A stretch of 7,886 bases of DNA, taken from Syntrophaceae bacterium. Lineage in GTDB: Bacteria > Desulfobacterota > Syntrophia > Syntrophales > UBA2185. Location of the stretch: positions 4,514 through 12,399 of the forward strand of contig JAFNGM010000085.1 in the NCBI GenBank assembly GCA_017885225.1, in the 5' to 3' direction. This document shows positions 1-5,864 of this stretch, piece by piece; within the stretch, counting starts at the first letter, position 1, and each line of letters opens with the position of its first letter. The notes below the pieces were generated by a model. The model made no database searches, was not told the DNA's origin, and saw nothing but the letters and a program-made list of their open reading frames with translations. Made by a program: the position numbers and the translations under genes.

Positions 1-19
1 ATTCTGCCCTGACCCACCA
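1..19 (+). tRNA. 3' end of a tRNA gene, cut by the left edge (identity unknown)
   Basis: The first 19 bases fit the 3' end of a tRNA with an encoded CCA. They read as A58-T59-T60 of the T-loop, a T-stem 3' strand CTGCC (4-8) beginning with the expected C61, an acceptor 3' strand CTGACCC (9-15), discriminator A (16) and CCA (17-19). The acceptor 5' strand would be GGGTCAG. The anticodon lies outside the window, so the amino acid cannot be named. Support comes from the intrinsic terminator that starts nine bases later and from the tyrosine-recombinase remnant next to it, since such integrases commonly use tRNA 3' ends as attachment sites. It could instead be only a displaced tRNA-end (att) copy. 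Confidence 0.6.
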
Positions 20-27
20 TGATTTTA

Positions 28-62
28 AGGGGTTGCGCATCGGTTGCAATCCCTATTTTTTT
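28..62 (+). terminator. Rho-independent terminator after the tRNA
   Basis: A 9-bp stem (28-36 pairing with 46-54, including one G-T wobble) closes a 9-base loop and is followed by A and then seven T (56-62). This is a textbook intrinsic terminator for rightward transcription leaving the tRNA. The stop codon of the leftward recombinase remnant (53-55) lies in its 3' arm. Confidence 0.8.
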
Positions 63-325
63 GATTGTAACGGTTTGGCCTTTATAACAATTTCCTGTTT
101 CCGTGCGGCTATCTTCGAATCAGCATCACCGACTATGTTGTATCTATCAAAGACCGATCGAATTTTGTGTCCGGATATCTGCATTGCAACCCTTTTGAGA
201 ATACCGGTGTAATCTATGTTTCGTATCGCCATTCTCCGGAAATCATAGAAAAGACTCGGCCCTATTCCGTTGAGGCTTGAATAAATGACTGATGAGGAGG
301 TCCTTGCAATAATTATTTTCTCTAC
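53..325 (-). pseudogene. Decayed C-terminus of a tyrosine recombinase (phage/island integrase)
   Basis: On the minus strand an open frame of 90 codons runs from just after an in-frame stop (326-328) to TAG at 53-55. The part from about 253 down to 53 reads like the catalytic C-terminus of a tyrosine recombinase: YDFRR (about 233-247), [15 protein letters not shown] (His of the GH box at 167-169), then [10 protein letters not shown] with the nucleophile Tyr at 140-142. In the family the first of these boxes is normally H-x-x-R; here the His is Tyr. The N-terminal DNA-binding domains and the first catalytic Arg are missing, and an upstream stop closes the frame, so this is a remnant and not an active enzyme. 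Its 3' end abuts the tRNA terminator, in convergent orientation, as at a tRNA-borne integration site. The upstream 70 bases of open frame show no clear similarity. Confidence 0.75.
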
Positions 326-332
326 CTATCAT
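304..332 (+). promoter_or_regulatory. Candidate sigma70 promoter for the esterase gene
   Basis: TTGCAA (304-309) and TATCAT (327-332) are separated by 17 bases, about 40 bases upstream of the esterase start codon. They match the sigma70 boxes at 4/6 and 5/6 positions. A second AT-rich box, TATATT, at 340-345 could serve instead. The prediction is by eye; the region overlaps the dead integrase frame on the other strand. Confidence 0.45.
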
Positions 333-374
333 TTTGGTATATATTGCCGTGAACAATTAACCTGAGAAACGGGT

Positions 375-1004
375 ATGAACTCAAAAAGGTATAGAGGGCT
401 TATTTTTCTTGTGCTGATGGCCGTCTTTAGCGTCAGCATGAGTGCTTGTTCATCTGGAACCAGGCTGCCACGTCTTGCAAGTGATGCGGTTATTCTGGCC
501 TTTGGTGATAGTTTGACGTTTGGAACTGGGGCAGAACCGTCGGAGAGCTATCCTGTTGTCCTGGAAAAACTGATTAGTCGAAGGGTAGTGAATGCGGGTA
601 TCCCCGGTGAGGTGACCGGCGAGGGTTTATCTCGCCTGCCAAAGGTGCTGGATAAAGAGAAACCGGCCCTGATGCTCCTTTGTCATGGGGGTAACGATCT
701 GCTCCGACGTTTGGACCAGCAGCAAACTGCACACAATCTGCGGGCGATGATTCGGTTGGCACAGGAGAGGCGAGTGCCTGTTGTTCTCATTGCGGTGCCT
801 TCCCCCGGGATATCTCTTTCGCCACCTCCCATGTACCGTCAAATAGCCATAGGGTTAGAAATTCCCCTTGAAGAAAAAATTGTGGCCACCGTTCTGTCCG
901 ATGGTTCTTTCAAGTCGGATTATATCCATCCCAATGCCACCGGGTATCGTCGTATGGCGGAGTCCCTTGCAACTCTTCTTAAGAAGAGTGGTGCAATAGA
1001 GTAA
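375..1004 (+). CDS. SGNH/GDSL-family esterase/lipase, predicted lipoprotein (TesA-like)
   Basis: A 209-residue protein of the SGNH hydrolase family (arylesterase, lysophospholipase and thioesterase I relatives), which hydrolyse ester or thioester bonds with a Ser-Asp-His triad. The blocks are visible: GDSLTFG with nucleophile Ser46, Gly75 in NAG (block II), GGND with Asn107 (block III), and DYIHPN with Asp182 and His185 (block V). The N-terminus has basic residues, a hydrophobic run (about 9-21) and Cys25 preceded by MSA. That is an acceptable though not ideal lipobox, so the mature enzyme is probably lipid-anchored in the periplasmic face of a membrane. The ribosome site is weak (GAG about 11 bases upstream). 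The gene stands alone between the integrase remnant and a leftward gene, and its substrate cannot be deduced. The family call is secure; the anchoring is inferred. Confidence 0.92.
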   Translation: MNSKRYRGLIFLVLMAVFSVSMSACSSGTRLPRLASDAVILAFGDSLTFGTGAEPSESYPVVLEKLISRRVVNAGIPGEVTGEGLSRLPKVLDKEKPALMLLCHGGNDLLRRLDQQQTAHNLRAMIRLAQERRVPVVLIAVPSPGISLSPPPMYRQIAIGLEIPLEEKIVATVLSDGSFKSDYIHPNATGYRRMAESLATLLKKSGAIE

Positions 1005-1035
1005 ACCGCTCTCGCGAAAAAATGTAGCACCTATC

Positions 1036-1068
1036 GAATTCCGTAATTCCGGGGAATTCCGGGAATTC
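1036..1068. repeat. EcoRI-like imperfect palindrome downstream of the esterase
   Basis: A 33-base segment made of AATTCC/GGAATT units. Its left arm (1036-1050) is nearly the reverse complement of the right arm (1053-1068), with one mismatch and one bulged base. It lies 31 bases after the esterase stop in the convergent gap with the yjdF-like gene. It could form a cruciform or RNA hairpin, but no T-run follows, so it is not a standard terminator. It may be debris of a small palindromic repeat or mobile element. The rest of 1005-1255 shows no gene. Confidence 0.5.
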
Positions 1069-1255
1069 ACATAGTAGTGGGGATTAATATAAACTGTGCA
1101 TTACGAGTCGAAAGAGAGTAACGAAAAAATCAGCGGTAAGCGTAGCGAGACTTTTGAATTGACTTGTTGAGAAACGGTATGTTCTCCCGTTGTCGTCTGC
1201 CGATAGCCAACCATACCTCCTCTTGGGGCATAGACAAAAAAGGGATTCATAGAGA

Positions 1256-1873
1256 TCATATTATGCCAATTTTTTGAAGATATCTATCATGCAATTTCGT
1301 AAGCAAGATGATCGCAACAGTCGAGCCTATTAGACACCAGAACATATCCGTTTGCGTGTCCCAGATATAACCTTGTGTTCCCAGGAAAGCTTCAGTATCA
1401 GTCGGATCGGAAAGGGAGGCCAGCCATTCAATGATCTCATATAGCGCTGAAAAAGCCAGAGGGACAGCGATTGACACAAAGCCAAGCCACTTGCCATGCC
1501 GTAGCGGTGACGTTCTCGCCATAATTTCGCGCACATATATCGTTGGACCGAAACCCTGCATGAAGTGCCCGATCTTATCGTAATTATTACGAGTCCAGCC
1601 AAACCAATCTTCCATCCAAAAGCCTAACGGCACTTTGGCATAAGAGTAATGGCCGCCCAGAATCAGTATCATGGCGTGGATTGCGATGAGAGTATAGGTT
1701 AGATTGGTCAACGGGAATCTTTTATATGTAAGTAGGATAACCGGTAAAGCAATCATGAACGGTAAGGTTTCTAAGACCCAGGTAAGGCGGGTATCGTGCG
1801 GTTCAATTCCCGACCAAGCCCAAAAGGCCAATACTATGATTAACAATATGATGAGATACCTTTTTGATGACAT
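1256..1873 (-). CDS. yjdF: YjdF/DUF2238-family inner-membrane protein
   Basis: A 205-residue polytopic membrane protein of the DUF2238 (YjdF) family, of unknown biochemical function. Hydrophobic segments lie at about 5-22, 35-50, 57-74, 128-150 and 176-193. The conserved polar signatures are all present: GGHYSYAKVPLG (73-84), YDKIGHFMQGFGP (98-110), LYEIIEW (144-150) and GTQGYIWDTQTDM (165-177). The acidic, His and Trp residues sit at membrane borders, which suggests a conserved but uncharacterised active or binding site. Length is typical for the family and the protein looks intact. The start is supported by GGGAAG five bases before ATG. It is a single-gene unit, convergent with the esterase, and no neighbour hints at its role. 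The symbol is the E. coli family name. Confidence 0.88.
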   Translation of the reverse strand: MSSKRYLIILLIIVLAFWAWSGIEPHDTRLTWVLETLPFMIALPVILLTYKRFPLTNLTYTLIAIHAMILILGGHYSYAKVPLGFWMEDWFGWTRNNYDKIGHFMQGFGPTIYVREIMARTSPLRHGKWLGFVSIAVPLAFSALYEIIEWLASLSDPTDTEAFLGTQGYIWDTQTDMFWCLIGSTVAIILLTKLHDRYLQKIGII

Positions 1874-2204
1874 ATCAACTTCCCTACATTTGTTGGCCCC
1901 AGTCCTTCATGTAACGGTTTGACCATATCATAATTCTGTAAAATCACATCATTGATAACGACTTGAAATTAAGCATCTTCATCGAGGCTGACATTTTACT
2001 GACTTAAGGAAGGAGCAAACAAAGCTGTAATAATTAAATTTTTCTAAAGCAGTGGTGCTGAATCTGAAGAAACTCTTTTAGAGAAAGCACTATGAATGAA
2101 TATACACAGAGGAAAGTAAGATGTGAGGTTGATCATGACAAAATCCATTCAGCAGGTTTGTCTCTCTTACTGGCTCTTCCTCCGCATGTCCGGGAATCCC
2201 ATTA
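1874..2204. other. Intergenic region between the yjdF-like gene and the Cache gene
   Basis: 331 AT-rich bases upstream of the yjdF-like gene, where its leftward promoter must lie. Several TATGAT-like boxes occur around 1925-1935 on the minus strand, but none has a convincing -35 partner. Only short frames occur; the longest seen is a 46-codon rightward frame at 2092-2232 without a clear ribosome site. No repeat, RNA gene or strong hairpin was recognised. Confidence 0.6.
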
Positions 2205-2627
2205 TTATATGCAGCTGAATTTCAAAGGATGAACAACATGCTTATAGAAGCCGCTGCAAATGATCAGGTCATCGACTTTCTTAAAATACACCTTCTTAGG
2301 TAGCACCTCTTTGGTTACCGGGTTGGACCATTTGTATTCCACCCACCCACTACCTTGAGTATTGGCAGTTTCGAGAATCTCCTTGATGAAACTCTTTCCA
2401 TCAGAATCCCTGAGGTCACTGAAATCCTCCCCGACAAATCTTTCATTGACTCCATGTGCAAGCATGGTTCCTTTAAGGTTTAACACATAAATATACATTT
2501 CATCTTGAACAAACTGTCCATTGTGATTTGTGTATTCTGCCAAAGCGATTCTTTTTCCAGATGCCTTATAAAAATCTACGGCTTTATCTACCCATTTTTG
2601 GGCGTCTTCTACATTTCTTTTACTCAT
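2205..2627 (-). CDS. Small soluble single-Cache-domain protein
   Basis: A 140-residue protein made almost entirely of one Cache domain (the Cache_2/sCache type), normally the extracytoplasmic ligand sensor of chemoreceptors and histidine kinases. Family hallmarks are the helical start with DAQKWVDKAVDFYKASG, then DEMYIYVLNLKGTMLAHG (42-59), VGEDFSDLRDSDGKSFIKEI (65-84), GWVEYKWSNPVTKEVLPKKVYFKKV (94-118) and the closing LIICSGFY (121-128). No signal peptide, membrane helix or output domain is present, so it should be a free cytoplasmic ligand-binding protein. Stand-alone Cache proteins of this kind occur next to signalling genes in other bacteria, but none is adjacent here. The start is well supported by AAGGTGG six bases before ATG. 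Its ligand is unknown. The last dozen residues (HVVHPLKFSCI) go beyond the usual domain end. Confidence 0.85.
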   Translation of the reverse strand: MSKRNVEDAQKWVDKAVDFYKASGKRIALAEYTNHNGQFVQDEMYIYVLNLKGTMLAHGVNERFVGEDFSDLRDSDGKSFIKEILETANTQGSGWVEYKWSNPVTKEVLPKKVYFKKVDDLIICSGFYKHVVHPLKFSCI

Positions 2628-2831
2628 ATTGCACCACCTTAATACGGATCGATGGACTCTTGACCAGTCCTTTTATAACTTATACCATATTTAAAGTTAG
2701 AATTCTGCCATTTTGATGATCCTTTTATATGAATACCGGGATATAAATTCTTCGTTTATTAACGACTGGAATATTGCATTGATGGGATGAATCAGAAAAT
2801 CAACAGTTCAGGAAGAAAGAAGGGGGGTTGA

Positions 2832-3020
2832 AAACACCTACCTATCAATGTCTTCCGGTTTGGAGATGAAGTGAGGATTGCCGATTATAACCTACATTAG
2901 TGGGATGGCAAAGCCACCGTGGTTATTTCCGTAATAAATGACTTTCTGGAGATAAGGTCTTACAGAATCCGTACTACTTTGAGAAATACGATAGATACGG
3001 ACAAAGGATTTAGTGCCTAA
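2832..3020 (+). pseudogene. Possible decayed small protein gene with an internal TAG
   Basis: One plus-strand frame reads like protein on both sides of a single amber codon (2898-2900). It has 22 codons containing VFRFGDEVRIADYN, then TAG, then 39 codons starting WDGKATVVISVINDF and ending at TAA (3018-3020). The pattern of G-D-x-V-R-I followed by W-D/N-G-K-x-x-V-V resembles small SH3-like beta-barrel proteins. No start codon or ribosome site in this frame was found, and a TGA stands just upstream (2829-2831). The simplest reading is the tail of a dead gene converging on the radical SAM gene, whose stop codon it overlaps. The resemblance is weak and coincidence is possible. Confidence 0.3.
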
Positions 3021-3024
3021 ATCC
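3006..3024 (-). terminator. Hairpin spanning the stop codon of the radical SAM gene
   Basis: A perfect 8-bp inverted repeat, GGATTTAG (3006-3013) and CTAAATCC (3017-3024), has a three-base loop and includes the TAG stop (3017-3019) of the leftward gene. On that strand it is followed only by TTTG, and the stem is AT-rich, so it is at best a weak terminator or an mRNA 3'-end hairpin. Confidence 0.35.
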
Positions 3025-4321
3025 GGCATCCCTCTTCAAAGTATTTGCGATTCATGAATCTCCCCAGGTTCAGAGCGAGGATTTCGAAGAAATCCTTTCT
3101 CTTTCCGGACAGCCTTTTGGCTATTGAGGAAAGAGAATAAAACCTCTTGTAGGCAGTTATGTATCCCTCCATAAGCTGGCTTTCCGTCATGAGGGCAGGT
3201 TTAAACACAACATGGTTAGCGTCATATCTTGACCAGTCCTTATGCAGAATGCGGCCATCCTCCTCCATTTTTTTAAAGAGGCGCGTTCCGGGAAAGGGGG
3301 TCACGATATAGAAATTGGCGCCGCCAAGCCTGTTGTTCATGCAGAAGCTCAGGGTGCGATCAAAAACGCTTTCGTCATCATTATCCAAGCCGAACATAAA
3401 CGATCCGAAAATATTTATCCCTTTTTGATGTATGAGGGAAATGGATTCAGCATATTGTTCGACAATATTTATTTTCTCCTTTTTCATGGCCTTCAGGTTC
3501 TCGGGATTCGTGCTCTCAAAACCGACAAAGATCCACGTGCAGCCGCTTCGCGCCGCTAAATCAAGGAGCTCGGGATTATGGGCCACCAGGACATCTCCTT
3601 GTCCGTACCAGCGCCTTTTGAGGGGGATCATTTTTTCAAACAGTTCTTTGGCCCGATGGGGATGTCCAAACATATTGTCGTCGATGAAGAGAATATCACC
3701 GGGAGGCATGGACTTAATCCCTTCGATAACCTCCTCGACGGGGCGGAGACGAAATTTATGACCCCAGAACTGGCTCACGGAACAGTACTCGCAGTCGTGG
3801 GGACAGCCACGGGCCGTTTCCATGATGTTGCTGAAGGAATACCGCCCCTCCTTGAGAAGATCAAGGGGAGGTGTGGGTAGGCCAACGAGGTTATGGAGTC
3901 GTTCCGCCCTGTATATCTTTTTCAGACCACCATTGAAAAAGTCTGTAAAAAGCCCTTCTATGATCCCTTCAGATTCCCCGATGACTAATGAATCTGCATA
4001 ACGTGCTGCCTCGTCGGGCAGGAAAAACACGTGAACGCCCCCCATGACCACGGGAATGCCGCGCTTGCGAAAGAGTTCGGCGATTGCATATCCCCGCAGG
4101 GCTGTTGACGTCATGATAGTGATGCCAACAAGATCGGCGTGGACCTCTTCATCAATGTCTTCAATGTTTTCATCGATGATGCGAACCTCGAAGTATTTCC
4201 GTGCGTAGGCAGCGATAACCAGCAGATTCAGCTGGGCAACTGATGATTTTCGTCTCCTCGTGGAACGACACCTATCCTTCAGAGCGGCAGGATGTATTAA
4301 CAGGAATATGGGTTTTTTCAT
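3017..4321 (-). CDS. Radical SAM protein with N-terminal cobalamin-binding-type domain (class B-like)
   Basis: A 434-residue protein with the two-domain plan of B12-binding-type radical SAM enzymes. Residues about 1-150 form a Rossmann-like B12-binding-type domain (VRIIDENIEDID, ADLVGITIMTS, GIPVVMGGVHV, VIGESEG). Residues about 160-370 form the radical SAM barrel with CxxxCxxC at Cys173, Cys177 and Cys180 (RGCPHDCEYCSV) for a 4Fe-4S cluster, then LFIDDNMFG, FVGFES and IVTPFPGT. The C-terminal helical tail (370-434) is typical. The cobalamin-ligating D-x-H-x-x-G motif is absent, as in many members that hold B12 base-off without a His ligand or that have lost it. Relatives methylate or rearrange lipids and natural products (the hopanoid enzymes HpnP and HpnJ share this architecture), but the substrate here is unknown. 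The ribosome site is weak (AGG about 6 bases upstream). There is no clear operon partner; the PagL-like gene lies 392 bases upstream. Confidence 0.88.
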   Translation of the reverse strand: MKKPIFLLIHPAALKDRCRSTRRRKSSVAQLNLLVIAAYARKYFEVRIIDENIEDIDEEVHADLVGITIMTSTALRGYAIAELFRKRGIPVVMGGVHVFFLPDEAARYADSLVIGESEGIIEGLFTDFFNGGLKKIYRAERLHNLVGLPTPPLDLLKEGRYSFSNIMETARGCPHDCEYCSVSQFWGHKFRLRPVEEVIEGIKSMPPGDILFIDDNMFGHPHRAKELFEKMIPLKRRWYGQGDVLVAHNPELLDLAARSGCTWIFVGFESTNPENLKAMKKEKINIVEQYAESISLIHQKGINIFGSFMFGLDNDDESVFDRTLSFCMNNRLGGANFYIVTPFPGTRLFKKMEEDGRILHKDWSRYDANHVVFKPALMTESQLMEGYITAYKRFYSLSSIAKRLSGKRKDFFEILALNLGRFMNRKYFEEGCRI

Positions 4322-4713
4322 GGTAGCCTATTCTCTTAGTTAACGAGGTAATAAGAATGCATTTCGAGTCGAGTAGACTGATTACTCCCGATGCTGTAGG
4401 TTGATGTTTGTTTTTTTCTTTAGCTGTCTGGTTTCCCAGCGGTGCTAAAGTACTTCTAAGGATTACCATTTGTACTCTCGCATGGTTCTTGAAATCAGTC
4501 AATTATTGAGTACAGAAAGGAAGGGATGACAAAGAGATCCTCGATAACACCTATAATTCAATAGAATTGCAAATCTTGAAAAACAATGAATACCGTTTGT
4601 AACGGTGAAGAATTGCTTATAAAGAATTCTGTATAAATGATTTTTCATTTCAGAAGTTTGGCAGTGTTTGTTCAACGCGCCGGTTCAGCGGCGGCGAAGA
4701 GGCAACCCTACCT
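4322..4713. other. Intergenic region between the radical SAM and PagL-like genes
   Basis: 392 AT-rich bases between two leftward genes. A 6-bp hairpin with a three-base loop (4592-4606, ACCGTT/AACGGT) is the clearest structure and lacks a T-run on either side. A 49-codon leftward frame exists inside, but its composition looks like random AT-rich DNA and it has no ribosome site. No convincing promoter for the radical SAM gene or terminator for the PagL-like gene was found. The length of the gap argues against one operon. Confidence 0.55.
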
Positions 4714-5736
4714 TCAAAACCGGTAGGTGAGCTCCAGCATGTGAAAGTCTGCCCCCGTGTTGTTAGGTCCGTAGATTCCTGCATCAGAATAGTGCAGAAA
4801 CCGATAGCCCACTCCGAGCTGTTTGAAGAGCGGAACACCAACGCCCGCGGTCAGGGCAAATTGGAAGTTTCCGCCGAAGTCTTGCGTTCCAAAGCGATGC
4901 CTGCTAAGCAGAGCCCCGCCAGCTCCCATATCTAATGTAAACCTCCCATCTTGACTGCCAAGTGCAACCAGGGGAATGAGAGAAACGACCAACCCGGTTT
5001 CCCCGTCGCTATAAAGAGCGCCGGCGCTGGCCATCATCCTCATGCCGACTCCCCAGCCTGAGTGGGAATACCACGCCCAAGGCAGCCTGAAGTTCGCCGC
5101 CACGTCGTACTCCTTAAACTCTTCCGTCGCCGCACCTCCGAGCACGTCAATGCTTGAGAAGCGCGCCCGCATACTGACGCTTAGCAAACTCAGTTTGATA
5201 GGAACCTGCTTATCGTGTTCACATATATCAAAACTCCTTCCTTGTGTTGCCACGTTTTTAATAGTGTAAGATCTTGTAGGGGTGTCGCAGCCGACAGCGG
5301 CGGCATCGGACATGATTGAACTTAGCCCATCTCCGTTCAGTGGCAAGCTATCTTTTCTTGCCAAATTCCAGTCAAAAAGGGTTTTGTTTGAGGCTAAATG
5401 AAGCAAACCTTTTCGGATGCCCCGGTTTTTTTCTGTCAGCGGTTGCCACGAATTGATGTAATAATCCCAGTAATAATCTGAATCGCCATAGTAGGAATCG
5501 GCTTCGGCATGAACATAAGCATCATCCTTACATGCAGGGTAATATGAAGCATTATGTGCATATGGCATTGCCACAACAGACTTGGATAAAAACAGCAGTG
5601 CGAAAATAATAAAGAAAGAGTGGATAACAGGAGTGCGAAAACAACAAAGAAAGAGCGGATAATGTTTCATCTTGCCATGCCTTAACATCCGCCCCCCCCC
5701 TCTCAAAGCCTGAAAGAATGGAAATTTTATAATCAT
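4714..5736 (-). CDS. PagL-like (acyloxyacyl hydrolase / lipid A 3-O-deacylase family) outer-membrane protein with N-terminal extension
   Basis: 340 residues from the first ATG. The last about 160 residues (180-340) look like an 8-stranded PagL-type barrel: alternating amphipathic strands, the signature RFLHYSDAGIYGPNNTGADFH (312-332) and a terminal aromatic (LTYRF). PagL enzymes remove the 3-O-acyl chain of lipid A with a His-Ser-Glu set. His315 and Ser317 match; the family Glu position has Ala329/Asp330 here, and Glu335 lies further on. Residues 57-180 are an unrecognised insert that is Tyr/Asp-rich (65-93) with Cys69, Cys150 and Cys172. Three starts are possible: 5736 (AAGG seven bases upstream), 5688 and 5670. 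Only the later two give a normal-length signal peptide (hydrophobic core 40-56, cleavage near VVA-MP). A G9 run and a 35-base duplication lie in this start region. The family call is good; enzymatic activity is unproven. Confidence 0.75.
   Translation of the reverse strand: MIIKFPFFQALRGGGRMLRHGKMKHYPLFLCCFRTPVIHSFFIIFALLFLSKSVVAMPYAHNASYYPACKDDAYVHAEADSYYGDSDYYWDYYINSWQPLTEKNRGIRKGLLHLASNKTLFDWNLARKDSLPLNGDGLSSIMSDAAAVGCDTPTRSYTIKNVATQGRSFDICEHDKQVPIKLSLLSVSMRARFSSIDVLGGAATEEFKEYDVAANFRLPWAWYSHSGWGVGMRMMASAGALYSDGETGLVVSLIPLVALGSQDGRFTLDMGAGGALLSRHRFGTQDFGGNFQFALTAGVGVPLFKQLGVGYRFLHYSDAGIYGPNNTGADFHMLELTYRF
5597..5662 (-). repeat. 35-base imperfect tandem duplication in the signal-peptide region
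   Basis: Two 31-base units, 5597-5627 and 5632-5662, are identical at 28 positions and offset by 35 bases. The short motif GGATAA occurs a third time at 5584-5589, so the repeat period can be followed slightly beyond two units. In the PagL-like gene the upstream copy is read as YPLFLCCFRT and the downstream copy, in another frame, as VIHSFFIIFAL, which builds the hydrophobic core of the signal peptide. Confidence 0.85.
5692..5700 (-). repeat. Nine-base G homopolymer (coding strand) near the PagL-like start
   Basis: Nine consecutive C on the plus strand read as GGG GGG GGG (Gly13-15) if translation begins at 5736, or lie in the ribosome-binding region of the ATG at 5688. Runs of this length are prone to slipped-strand changes. 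One G fewer brings a TAA into frame within a few codons. Confidence 0.85.
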
Positions 5737-5755
5737 CTTTTAACCTTGAAACACA

Positions 5756-5785
5756 AAACCCCGACTCTTTTCAGAAACGGGGTTT
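5756..5785 (-). promoter_or_regulatory. Leader hairpin (possible attenuator) upstream of the PagL-like gene
   Basis: A perfect 8-bp inverted repeat (5756-5763 and 5778-5785, AAACCCCG/CGGGGTTT) with a 14-base loop lies 20 bases before the first ATG. On the gene's strand it continues GGGGTTTTG, resembling a weak intrinsic terminator. A six-codon mini-ORF (ATG 5788 to TGA 5771, peptide MKPRF), preceded by GGAGAGG, covers its first arm. A ribosome there would prevent the hairpin, which is the arrangement of an attenuator. A regulatory role is inferred only. Confidence 0.45.
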
Positions 5786-5786
5786 C

Positions 5787-5854
5787 ATTAACCTCTCCAT
5801 GGCATCACCCTTATAAACGGGTCTCATGAAATATTAACCTGATGACATCACCTT
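5787..5854 (-). repeat. Two-copy direct repeat in the leader of the PagL-like gene
   Basis: The plus-strand pattern ATTAACCT, a 1-4 base gap, then ATG-G/A-CATCACC occurs at 5787-5809 and 5833-5852. On the coding strand this is GGTGATG-Y-CAT followed by AGGTTAAT. Two spaced copies upstream of one gene suggest a protein-binding site or a structured RNA element. I do not recognise it as a known riboswitch or operator. Confidence 0.5.
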
Positions 5855-5864
5855 CATAGTCTTT

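Noticed and set aside
972..989. Perfect 18-base palindrome at the end of the esterase gene
   Set aside because: It lies within codons for the C-terminal TLLKKSG, has no loop and no following T-run; probably a by-product of coding sequence.
2092..2232. 46-codon rightward frame starting MNEYTQRK, running into the 3' end of the Cache gene
   Set aside because: No clear ribosome site, no recognisable similarity, and it overlaps a well-supported gene on the other strand.
2654..2670. 5-bp hairpin GGACT/AGTCC upstream of the Cache gene
   Set aside because: Too short to call a terminator or operator; four T follow on the plus strand only.
2898..2900. TAG as a pyrrolysine codon
   Set aside because: No PYLIS-like structure, start codon or pyl gene is visible; a dead gene is simpler.
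3242..3880. Overlapping rightward frames inside the radical SAM gene
   Set aside because: Antisense shadows of a gene with clear conserved motifs.
4272..4502. 76-codon leftward frame overlapping the start of the radical SAM gene
   Set aside because: Out of frame with the radical SAM gene, no ribosome site, no domain-like composition.
4500..4650. 49-codon leftward frame starting MKNHLYRILYK
   Set aside because: Composition of random AT-rich DNA and no ribosome site.
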